DNA of 64,000 nt from Glebionis coronaria. Its lineage: Eukaryota; Streptophyta; Magnoliopsida; Asterales; Asteraceae. This document shows, piece after piece, positions 35,250-45,324 of the stretch (position 1 is its first letter; every line of letters starts with the position of its first letter). The stretch is taken from assembly GCA_025667525.1 (NCBI GenBank), contig JANFOE010000054.1, positions 310,001 to 374,000 on the forward strand, written 5' to 3'. Both the position numbers and the translations under genes were made by a program. The notes beneath the pieces were generated by a model, which was given only the letters and a program-made list of their open reading frames with translations, was not told the DNA's origin and made no database searches.

Positions 35250-36377
35250 TTATTCGATAATTGATATTTGTTGGATAGTGTTGAAGTTGTAGGAGAGCAA
35301 CATATCTATGTCATATGAACAAGACATGTTGATTGTAACGCCATTTATCCCGCTAAATATACAAAGAAGCAACTCCATTATGTTTCATACAAATTAGTGT
35401 TGTTTTGTTTGTTGATCATTTGGCTTGTCTCTTTTTCTTCTTTTTAGTTTCTATTCATCTTTTAAAAGAGCAAGACAGTTGCAACAATTAGTAGTCTTGA
35501 CAATTATTTATGATCTGTAGCATACTTTTTCAATGCACAAGATTGTGTTCCATATGGGGTGACTACTGATCAGAGGAATGAATTTACAGCTGCTCGTGGA
35601 GATCGCTGCATTAAAAGCATGGTTAAGGCTTGATAATTTTTTTGCAGGTTTGTTGGATCAAAATCTCGCAAGCCTCCTTTCTGCAAGCTTGATGATTATT
35701 ATGTTTGGATAATTACTTGGACAAATGATTTACTGTTCGGAAACAACGCGACAGATGTATGAATATTCCTATGGATCTCTCGAGTCTCAACAACTGTTAA
35801 ACCAGTTTGTTTGAAGATGCAATTACAACAAGTTACCAACTTATTAACAATACATTTTGGATCATTAAAAACCGAGGCGGTTTGTGAATTAAAAGCCTTT
35901 GAAATGGTAGCGGTACTTGGACCAATATGTTTCCTTAATTTAGCCAACCCTAGGTTGTGGTTTTACTGTCAGCCGAAAAATTAATGTAGATTTTCGTCAC
36001 TCATGACCTCATTCTGGTTAGTTTAACCAGTGACCTATTTAAGTTAAGACATAGCCGAAGTCAGTAACAAATTGATGGGTCAGAATCAACACCTGTGATC
36101 AAACATAATATGAAACATCAATCACGCAATCTAGCAAGTACAAGCAAAGGTCTCAGGCCAACAAGATACACGATTCACCATTCAAGTTTTATTAGAACCT
36201 AGTCAAGATAGGCACTATACATAAGCCGATCAACCACAAGGTGTCGGCGAGCAACAAGACATCTCTGTTCCTATGTCATAAAAGTATGATCCAGTAGTCG
36301 AAAGATTTATTACACATAAAACATAGAAATCTCGTTGTCAGTGAGCATCAAGTAAGCTTCATTTAGGAGTGGTCCTC
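35250..36377. other. Pack-MULE interior, nothing identified
   Basis: Short ORFs occur on both strands. A minus frame at 35699-35947 (KLRKHIGPSTATISKAFNSQ) and a plus stretch after the TTTTTTGCAG acceptor near 35646 (GSKSRKPPFCKLDDYYVW) have protein-like composition and may be further captured pieces. I cannot assign them. Confidence 0.35.
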
Positions 36378-38415
36378 GACCATGTTGTTCAGATGGTCCT
36401 CGACCATGTTTCAGCAGCCTTTTCTAATGAAGTGGAACCTACCGGTAACAAATTTTCAGGTGGTGTCTGCAATGTGTACGCGATATCAATAATAATATAT
36501 CACGATAAATATATTGTAATCGTAAAAAGTTAAGGACTTGCCAGCCACTCCCTAGTTTTCTCTGATATTGCCCAGTGAAGAGTGAATGGGCCGTCCATGT
36601 TTGTTGCCAAACGAACTTTGGTCTTATTTGAGGCATTTGTTACAAGTACCTTGAAGATGTAGCAAGTCGTTAGAAACTTCGAACATGAAATATTCAAATG
36701 CAATATCCTTAACCAAAACTAAGTGTTCTTACCAAAAGCTCTTTATCACCGAGTCTGTAAATCTTTTTGTTTAGAACATCGGCGTCACTTTGTTCTTCTA
36801 TGGCTTTTGAGAAAAGCTGTAACGCAGACAAAACTTTTGGTTTCATGGAGACAGTTCCCTTCGAAGCGACTGGAATAGGTTTCTTGAGAAGTTGCATTAT
36901 ATCTCTCTTTTTCCTGTTAATCCTTTCTGGAGTGGAGTAAACTTTTTTTGCAGGCTGTTTTTGACCCTTTTTTTGGGTCGTCCCGTCGGTTGTTTGTATC
37001 TCTCCTTTAGTCATTTTCTTCCGTAAGTCATCGAGAGAAGTACCCTTTTCTAGCTCCCTCTGCAACTCTTTTCTCGCTTCTTCGAATTCTTTCTGTTACA
37101 ATGGCAGAAATCGATTAAATTTAAGATATTAGATCCGTTAACTATATTATAACTAACTAACCTTTTCCTGTTCAGGGGAATACGATTGTTTCCCGTTCCT
37201 CTCCCATCTTAAACAGGATTGTATTTGTACAAGCTCTTCAGGTACTTCGACATTTGAAACTGGTCTTTCGCCAAAAGGCACCTTAACATAAAAGTTTTTG
37301 TCGTTATCTTTGTACCATCTGTTCTGTCTTTCGTCTACTATTAGGAACTCTATAGCTTCGATTGCAGGGTCATCAATCTCTACTTTCAGAAACGAATCGG
37401 AACCAGACTGTGAAAATTAAAGAAGAGATGTTAGTTTGATATCAGCCGGAATAAAATGTTATAAAATATGCAGTATTATGTGACCTACTTTCACAAAGGG
37501 CGTTCTAAGAGCCTGGTCGTTAAATACTTTAGTCCCTTCTGGACGACGGCTAGGAAGTACCCACTTCCTGAAACACAAAAAGATATAAAATGAACACTAC
37601 CGAAAGGCATAACAGATCCTAAACCAAATTTGGATATAAAAACTTACTCTTTTCTTTTCCGCATACCACCCCAATGTAGGTATAGATCGTCGGGACTATT
37701 AGTAATCTGAATTTCTACTAGCGTGACAGAAGAAACGTTAACTTTAACCTGTAAAATTAAGTATAGCTTGTTTCAGTATATGGAATAACAAGAAAGCAGC
37801 CACGTGTAACATTCATAACAGTCGATACCTGCATCTCGATATTCCCATCCAGTTTGAACTTTCCTACCAACTGTTACAAGAGAAGAAGAAATGTCATCGT
37901 AAATATGTAAAAGGGGGCGTTTGGGTTAGCTTATTTTTTTCGGCTCATGGGCTTATTTGAACTTCTAAAAGCTAACAACCCCCATCAAGCTCAAATTTGT
38001 AAGCTCATAACTTATTCCTTATCTGATGAGCTTTCACAAATTTAAGTAAGTCCATAAACAAGAAAAATAAGCTAAATCCAAACGCCCCCTAAGACTCTTA
38101 CGTTATTATAATCTGTCTGCATCAAGAAATGAAACCATGACAGAGTACCTCAGAAGCTGTCTCGGTCGCTAAAACAGCTTGTGGAACACTAGAAACCGCA
38201 CGTTTTCTTGGCAGGTTTGATTTTCGCACAGTGAGTCTCTGACCACGAAAATCGCTAGATAATAATGAGGCGGAAGACGATGAAGAAAATGCCCGTATCT
38301 GAGAATTCGTTTGAACTTGAAAGGATGTGTTTCCAACAATGCCATTAGAGTTTGTTTTGGTTTGATGCTCCAAAACCGTGGGCCGAAGCAGACCGTGCCC
38401 TATCGAATTGCTCAT
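36378..38415 (-). pseudogene. GWD1: 5' fragment of alpha-glucan water dikinase gene
   Basis: Exons at 38149-38415, 37829-37870, 37648-37748, 37489-37567, 37162-37407, 36733-37092 and 36538-36649 join in frame (about 402 residues). A last piece at about 36378-36466 reads PPENLLPVGSTSLEKAAETW. The start (MSNSIGHGLLRP), the CBM45 starch-binding domain with its tryptophans (LYLHWGGM, KWVLPSRRPEGTKVF) and ELEKGTSLDDLRKKM are diagnostic of GWD1/SEX1, which phosphorylates starch in plastids. The histidine and kinase domains, about two thirds of the protein, are absent. No GT-AG pair keeps the frame between the last two pieces. The sequence ends in a short direct repeat (ACATGGTCGAGGACCA). Captured cargo. 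Confidence 0.88.
37911..38089. mobile_element. Tourist-like MITE in dikinase intron 1
   Basis: The ends AAGGGGGCGTTTGGGTTAGC and GCTAAATCCAAACGCCCCC are inverted. TAA flanks it at 37908-37910 and 38090-38092. It is nested in the Pack-MULE. Confidence 0.75.
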
Positions 38416-38624
38416 ATCTACTGTCCGTCTATCAGTTCAACTTTGCTAAGCTAACAAATCATCGCCAAACAACAATAAGTACTGATGTACTGATATATAG
38501 GCGTTTGTACATACATAAGCTCTAGCGTTCCACCAATCAACACATTGCAATCATAAACAAAACTAGAACCAACATTATACTTGCAAGTGTTATCATTATA
38601 TGTACATAACTTTTTTTTTCATGG

Positions 38625-38766
38625 TATGTAGTCTACTTTAAAAAACGGGCGATTGTATATATTTTGTGACCATTATGCCTTTACTCATTTTTCAAATTTC
38701 GAAGGTAAAATGGTTATTTTATAGCAAAATACTCATAATCGCGCGTTTTCAAAATTAGACTACATA
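38625..38766. mobile_element. Small foldback MITE
   Basis: TATGTAGTCTA on the left is inverted as TAGACTACATA on the right, and the match continues inward (AAAACGGGCGATT versus AATCGCGCGTTTT). About 142 bp. No convincing target duplication. Confidence 0.5.
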
Positions 38767-39058
38767 CATATGGCAAATCTTGCCCATTTTGTTAATTGTG
38801 GACACTTTTTAGCCTTTTTTTAAAGCAGGGGCTTTTTATACGCATCTATTCCACAAAAGGTGAAGATTGGCGGGAACACCTTAACCCCGGGTGCCTTTTG
38901 GCACCAGCCATTGTCCACCCCACAAGGAATAGCTCCGGCAACTCTCCTGGCCCAGAGAAGCAAGACCTGGAGTGAGACAAGCCGAGACTCGACCCCGATC
39001 TCTTATTCCACAAAGTCTCTCCAATTATCAAGTTTCCCATATAACCCCTAATAACTAA

Positions 39059-39211
39059 GGGGGCGATTGGTTTATAGGAATACAGTAAGGGGATAACTTT
39101 CAGTCCCAATATATGATGTTTGGTTAGTCGCTTTAATGTTTAAAAACTGGTATCAAACACAGGTCTTTTCTAAACCCTCCAAGGTTGGTGAGTTTCCAAC
39201 AAAACACCCCC
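39059..39211. mobile_element. Tourist-like MITE
   Basis: The ends GGGGGCGATTGGTTTA and CCAACAAAACACCCCC are roughly inverted. TAA flanks it at 39056-39058 and 39212-39214. 153 bp. Confidence 0.5.
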
Positions 39212-39418
39212 TAAAAGTATTATTACAAAACCTATAGAACATATTACTGACAAACTTTCAAAAAGTAAACATGTCATTCTGACAAATTCAAACTGTAATA
39301 AGTGCATTTATCTTAAAATGTGTGTTTTTTGTTTAGTGGACAATTAGTTTGGGAACAAATGACCAGTGACAATATAATCAAAGGTTAGGACTATAAGCAA
39401 AGATAAGCGTTAACCAAC

Positions 39419-40470
39419 CTGTGCAGAATCTTCAATTATTAAGCACGATAACACACGAAGGACGCCAGGACGGTGTATATCGGACACCAAAAAAGGAAGA
39501 GCAGTGGATACACCACTAGCAGAACGAAATGTCACTTGATTCTGTTCTGCATTCTTCAGCAAGTAATGCAAACAATCCCAAGCAGCAGAGACAGTGCTTT
39601 TGACTTCAAAAAGAGATAACTTCCCAGAACTTGAATCCAGCAACTTTGGAGATGAAATTATTGCATCTTTATTGTCTATATGTTTCTTGAAGCTGTTCGA
39701 GTTGGACTTTCTTTCTAGATCATCACTGGAGCCCATTAGAAACTTGTGCTGTTTGAGATCATCTATGAGAACTTCCAACACACCAACTTCTCGCAAGACC
39801 TTACAGTATTTTGTTGGATCAAAGGACAATATCTTTTTGAAGAATAATAAGATGGTGTGTTTCAACTCAGATGTAATATGTTGTTGTAATAAGCAGCAAA
39901 GTGCAAGCAATTCTTGGTCAGGTATAGAGTTAACAACAGTGACTGCATACCATAAAATTTTAAGAATAATCTCTTGCAATGAAGAAGGAAAACCACCCAT
40001 ATTGAGAATCAATAACGGCACTGTTCGCAACTGCTGACACAACATGTAATTCTCCAAATTACTTGAGAATATCTTAAACATTCTATTTAACACTTCTGCC
40101 TGAAGATCCCTACTATCCGCTTTGAGAAAAATGTCCTGTAATACTTGAATGGCGTCAATATCTTTAACTTTGTCTTTCTCTAGAAGATCTTTTTCCCGAC
40201 GATCATCTGAGAACCGGTCAGAAGACGAAGTTTGGGTCCTACGTTTACCCTTTGACCCAGACAGCACAGCATCACTTGGACCCGTTTGAGATAGATTGAC
40301 AAGAACATCAAGTAACCTGGCCAGAATGGGTGAGAGACCTTGTGATGAGGAGTCCCCTTCTGAAGATGAAATGTTTTCAGCAAGACTAGTTTCAAAATCC
40401 TGATCTTTTGAAAGAACTAATGCAAACTGAACAAGGTACTTAAGACAATTCAATGCATTCAAGCAGCAAG
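39419..40470 (-). pseudogene. Exon fragment of a SPIRRIG-type BEACH protein
   Basis: A continuous frame on the minus strand from about 40470 to a donor at 39419 (GAT TCT GCA CAG/GTTGG). Sequences such as AVTVVNSIPDQELLALCCLL, LREVGVLEVLIDDLKQHKFL, SFKKHIDNKDAIISSPKLL and RPGVLRVLSCLIIED match the armadillo/DUF4704-like middle region of plant SPIRRIG (BEACH-domain, WDFY3-related) proteins. These are over 3500 residues long and act in membrane trafficking and P-bodies. Only about 350 residues are present; no BEACH or WD40 domain lies in the window. It is captured cargo, fused upstream to unrelated sequence. Confidence 0.8.
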
Positions 40471-41624
40471 TGGTGGTCGAATATGACTGGTTTCAGGTTC
40501 AGTCACTAAAGCAGTATCGTTTTGGGGTGTCGTCTTCTTCCCCTTATATGTACGTTTCCGCTTCATTGTTATGTGCCTAAAAACATAAAACAAACTAAGT
40601 TGATCACTACACAGACAAGAACAAACTAGTGTAACACAATAACCATCAAATCCGCAGTTTCTTTTACAGACTAAACTTTTCTTTTGCAGAACCTGTTTGC
40701 TCTTCAAAATAGCCAGAGTAACGTGAAAAACAAAAGTAATGATCCCACAAAATGTCAAAATATTCAAAAAACGATATTCCGCCAAAGGGGTGTTTGTTTA
40801 AAGCCTAGTTGGCTTATTAAACTTATGAAAAGCTCAAAATTTTGGGCTTATAACGTTCAATAGGCGGCCAAATAAGCTTAAACAGACACCCGCTAAAAGC
40901 ATGTCAGTACAAAAAGTGATCCGACTAGTTTCATCTTTTCACACAAACCAACCATCACGTCACGTTAAGCAAGAAACACATATATAAACATCAAAACAGT
41001 ACGCTAATTCACAGTTTTAATCTTTATGGTCTTGAGTATCTAAACAACAAAATCTTATTATAATCCACAAAATTTGGATCTTTATTTTACTAGTATATAT
41101 TTAAGTTTAAAAACACATGTTTCCTGTACTTTGAAACTTACTATTGTTCTTGAGCATTTAACGATAAAAAGTCGTATTTTTCTCAATAAATTTGAATCTT
41201 TGAGTCTTAAGATTATGCAGATAATTAAAATAAGTACCTTGTATAGCATTCTGAAGAAGCTTGATAACAGTTTCTTCTGAAAAAAAAATCAAGAAATACC
41301 CAAATCAAGAAATACCCAATTCATAATTTGGAAAGCTTTTTTTTTGCCCAATTCATAATTTTAAAAACCATATCAAAAACCAGAAAAAAAATCAAGAAAT
41401 ACCCAAATCATATTGAAAACCCTAAAATTATTACCCAATATCATATAAATTCATTAAAATGTAATAGAAAATAAATTTCACAAATCGAATGTAATGATTA
41501 CCTAAGACCCGATTGATTTCTTGACCCCGTCGGAATCGTAGCTACACCGCCTACCAACTCCACCGCAGCGACTTTGCATTAAACCCGATTGATTATCAAT
41601 TGGTGTTTGTTGGTGTGGGATTTT
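40471..41624 (-). other. Putative chimeric leader exons of the SPIRRIG fragment
   Basis: Read on the minus strand from the right inverted repeat, exon-like pieces appear. One at about 41503-41600 ends TTAG/GTAATC. A mini-exon at 41240-41278 lies between TTTTTTTTCAG and CAAG/GTACTT. A third piece at 40471-40580 follows TGTTTTTAG and encodes MKRKRTYKGKKTTPQN. The frame of that last piece is not the SPIRRIG frame and stops at a TGA near 40459-40461. Tandem AATCAAGAAATACCCA copies lie at 41285-41410. Splicing is inferred from sites only. Confidence 0.35.
40786..40892. mobile_element. Short Tourist-like MITE
   Basis: The ends GGGGTGTTTGTTTAAAGCC and TTAAACAGACACCCGC are inverted; about 107 bp. 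It is related to the other GGTGTTTG elements in the window. Confidence 0.5.
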
Positions 41625-41861
41625 GATGTTATGATCTGGAGTGTATTCAAAACCAGTAGAAAGAAGAAAGAAGAAAAGAGAAAGAGAAAGGGCATTTTAG
41701 TAATTTACTATTTTGATAATACTATGTCAGTGGACACGTGGCGGTAATTGGATGGAGTTGTGCAGTTGTGCACTTGTGTATGACTAAATTTGTCCCCATC
41801 AAAAAACTTGACCATGGTTTTACTTTGGAGAGGTGATTTTGACCAAATTGGTCTTTTTCCC
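41625..41861 (-). repeat. Pack-MULE right terminal inverted repeat
   Basis: The inverted partner of 30290-30540, ending GTCTTTTTCCC next to TATTTAAAA. The outer 11 bp are identical between the two ends; the rest is diverged with small gaps. Confidence 0.8.
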
Positions 41862-41870
41862 TATTTAAAA

Positions 41871-42201
41871 GGGGTATTTCCATAAATGACCAATTTATAA
41901 AAATGTTACTTTCTTAAAATGACCATCATTGTTCAAGTTTCTCAAAAATAGCCAAGGCAACCGAGTCAACCTATCCTTCTTGCGTGACACGTGTCTTGAT
42001 TTCCTCGAATACATCGGTTGCCTCCGAAATTCCAAAATACACTAAGTCGCCTCGAATGTCAAGGTTCCATCCATGTCAAACACTATGCCTTTCAGTTTGA
42101 ATGCCTCCAAAATACACTTAGGCCATTTTAGAGACATTGAGATTTAGCTGACATTTTAACGACAACATAATAAAAAAAAAGGCTATTTTAAGAAAATCTT
42201 C
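41871..42201. mobile_element. 331-bp MULE-like segment with a HAD exon scrap
   Basis: It lies between two TATTTAAAA copies (41862-41870, shared with the Pack-MULE, and 42202-42210). Its ends are only weakly inverted (TTTCTTAAAATGACC on the left versus GGCTATTTTAAGAAAA on the right). Positions 42057-42099 match HAD exon 1 (30034-30076) in 42 of 43 bases, same orientation. It may be a tiny Pack-MULE or a gap-repair product; I favour the first with moderate doubt. Confidence 0.5.
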
Positions 42202-42411
42202 TATTTAAAAATACTAAAATAGATATAGGAAATATGTTTGCCTAATAATAACCAAGTTTGAGGACTATTTTAGTTTTAATTTGGTCATTCAAACTTTATA
42301 TTATCAATCACTAAAATCACTCAACTTTCAATAATGTGTCATTATTATGTAATTGTTCAAAGTACAACCAATTCATCCACATGTGACCAAAGATATATGT
42401 CATATAATAAT

Positions 42412-42931
42412 AGGGTGGAAACGAGCTGAGCTGCTAGTGAAAAGCTTGAGATCGAATCGGTAAAAAGTTCGAATGAGTCGAGCCTAAACGAGCTCGAGCC
42501 CGAGCTTGAGCCTAAGTTGCAGCTCGTTTGCTAAACGAGCTCGAGCTCGAGCCCGAGCCCGAGCTTTACGTACAAAGCTCGTTTGGGCTCGCGAGCATAA
42601 TACTTTATATACGAGGTCATTAACTGGCTTAATAACAAGCTTATTAACGAGCCTAATTCATATATATTACGAGCCGAGCTCAAGTCAAGTTTTATTTATA
42701 ATTGCCAAACATATAAAAGAGCCGATCTAGAGCCGAGCTCGAGTCAAATTTTATTTATAATTGCCAAACATATAAACAAGCCGAGTTCGAGCCAAGCCTG
42801 AGCCTGTCTAGCATACAACGAGCCGAGCCTGAGCTTAAATAATAAGGCTCGAAATGAGCCAAACTCAAGCTCGAGCTTTATAAAACTTAAAGGAGTCAAG
42901 CTCGAGTTCGGCTCGACTCGTTTCCACCCCT
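42412..42931. mobile_element. Foldback element rich in GAGCTCGAGC
   Basis: The ends AGGGTGGAAACGAGC and the inverted CTCGTTTCCACCCCT enclose about 500 bp dominated by GAGCTCGAGC, GAGCCGAGC and CCCGAGC words. Flanks both contain ATAATAATA, so a target duplication is plausible but its length is unclear. Probably a hAT-related MITE. Confidence 0.55.
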
Positions 42932-45250
42932 ACATAATAATAAAACAGTACCAAAACTTTGAAAGACTAAAACGAAACACTTTTTAAAATTGATTATTAT
43001 TTTAAAATAAAAACAAAGTTACAGTGATTAAATTAGAATAAAACTAAAACTTTGTTATTATTTTATAAATTTAACTCATAGAGAAACCAACACAGGTTGT
43101 GAATTTGCTAAATTTGCATCTGCTTTTATTTTATTTTTTATTTATTTTTTATTTTTTTAAAAACTTGTACTCGTACGTAACAGTGATAACAGAACGATAT
43201 GATAATTAATTTGTTAGATAAATCGTAATTTAGTGATTTGATCGAGTAAACTCGGTAGTCGACTTATAATTTATTGACTCGATCGGGTTGACTCGCTGAT
43301 TGAACTCGTAATTCGATGACTTGATCGGTTAATTCTTGATTAAGTGACTCGATCGCGTTGATCAAATGAGAAATTCGATCGAGTTGACTCGATAATGGAC
43401 TTCATAACATGATATAGTAGATAGATGATTGGCATCTTGGTCGTAAAATGTCTCGGATGGTACGATCTAATGTCAGTACCATTATTATTGTTGTAATTCT
43501 ACAAAATAAAAATAATTCAAATCTACATAAGATCTCTGAAAACATAACATAATCTCCACTTTTAACCATGCGATTTTAAAATCTGTTATGACCTAATTTT
43601 AAATTTTGATAAATTATTGGTTATGACTTATAAAATTTAAGAAAACAACATTTTACTCTTCTTAAACATTTAATAATTATTATTTAAAACATCAACAAAA
43701 AATTTATATTAGTGAATAGTGATATAAATCTACTATCTTAATCACATTTATGTTTGTTTTTTGTGTTGTTAATCGTTTAATTAACTTTTGGGGAAGTAGG
43801 CGTATTTGAAGATGCTTCGTATTGAAATTAAATGCGGAAAGAGATAATTTAAGATGAACCGTTGATTATTTTTCATTTTACAGGTGGCATTTTTTTAGAA
43901 TTTTGGGTTAAGATCAATTTTTCCAAAACCCTCCTTTATATAGAAGTTGTTAAACTATTATCCCATGATCACTGGACTTCTTCGTGCATTATCATAATGA
44001 GCAAAATTCAAGCAATTTGTGGAGGGAAGCTTCAGTGACTTTGAGTCATTTGCCTAAATGCGGGAAAGCAAAGTAAGATGGAATGATCTTATCGAGGTAG
44101 CAATTTTGAATAAGTAGTACTATCTGACTTATCAAGTTTTTAGGGTAAATTTTTTAAAATAGGATCATACTTCCTGATGGTATAATTTTGAAACTATCCA
44201 TTTTATGTTTGTCAAGTATGTTAAGGAAGTGATTAACAAATAGGATCGGAATAAGTTTAACCGGCCGAGTCTAATTACCAAAAATTATAAAAAAAGAAAA
44301 TTAAAGGGTATCTCTTCAAGCGTCCTTAGGCTATATATTAGCCCAAAGGGTATCTATGCAAGCATCCTCAAGTGAAATATTAGCCGGTAAAATAAGAAGA
44401 TAAGCATTTTTAAGTTCAAAATATACTATAATCTGATATCTTGCAAATTTTTAGTGAATTAGGATTAGAATTGTTGTTATATATTTCAAAACTGTGTTTG
44501 ATTATGACTACTTTATGGCAATCAAATCACTTAGATGGAAATGCCATATACGCATCGATCAAGATGTTATCAAGGCAAGAAACATATCAACTTGCTATTA
44601 ACTCGTCTTGTCACTGATTTTTTTTTCAAATATTGATTGAAACAGCAGAGAACGTTACTGGTGCAATTATATCGATGGTTTATGTAGTACATACTTACGG
44701 TACGTATGAAGAAATAAATTGCACCTATACTCAAGAGTTTGTAACAACATCTACAGTGCTAAGCTCATGTAACCAAAGTGCTCATTCTTATTAGTCTATT
44801 ACACTTTGAAGGTTCATATTATGTCACAGGATTAGTATAGTGTTCTCATTTCATCCGACCGTTCGTTTAGGTGGTTTTTGGATTAGTTTATGGGGCGTTT
44901 GTTTATGTCTGAGAATTGAGTAAGATCTATAGAATTCACAAACTTGAGAATTAGGTTTTGATAGGACTTAACGAACTAGAAGGTCCGTGATACACTCAGT
45001 TGATGTTATTATGTGGTTTAAAGGAGCACATTATTCGGTAAATCTGATTTCATGCTCGAGTCCGCACCTCGAGAATTCATACTTGAGCAAGTAAACCAAA
45101 AATAAGGTGAATGATTAGCTATTCATGTCTGCGAATATTCAGCTCACCTGTTCTTGTGAGGATGGATGATATCATAGATAATCAAGTCACGTAATCTTCC
45201 AGAAACAATGCCTTTTACTACTTCTGATAGGATTTGATTTTTTTTTTCAT
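42932..45250. other. Spacer with degenerate GACTCGATCG repeats
   Basis: 43210-43400 contains several loose copies of GATCGGGTTGACTCG-like words. The rest is AT-rich with no supported gene. Earlier exons of the alpha/beta hydrolase pseudogene would be expected here, but I could not find them. Confidence 0.4.
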
Positions 45251-45324
45251 TCTGTTGTGGCTTTTAACGGTCATGGTTGTACCCGCAGCCCTGTCATCAT
45301 ACCTAAGGTATGACTGTTGACAAC

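Larger units (their letters stand above)
38416..39418. other. Spacer between dikinase and SPIRRIG fragments
   Basis: Presumed dikinase leader/promoter segment, followed by DNA holding two MITEs (38625-38766, 39059-39211). No gene is visible. Confidence 0.45.
30290..41861. mobile_element. Pack-MULE carrying four host gene segments
   Basis: An 11,572-bp element. Both ends start GGGAAAAAGAC in inverted orientation, and the inverted similarity continues about 230-250 bp. It is flanked by an exact 9-bp duplication TATTTAAAA. Long terminal inverted repeats plus a 9-bp duplication define Mutator-like elements. I found no MuDR-type transposase, so it is non-autonomous. Cargo: a complete PHOX-like gene (plus), an AIRP2-like exon (plus), a glucan water dikinase 5' segment (minus) and a SPIRRIG-type exon (minus). 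The dikinase segment keeps introns, so capture was from DNA rather than mRNA. Several MITEs inserted later. Confidence 0.85.

Noticed and set aside
38860..39109. ORFs near CCGGGTGCCTTTTGGCACCAG
   Set aside because: The GC-rich stretch looked gene-like, but neither strand gives a recognisable protein and a MITE overlaps it.
30290..41861. MuDR-type transposase inside the MULE
   Set aside because: Searched both strands by eye for a transposase or SWIM zinc finger and saw none. The element is treated as non-autonomous.
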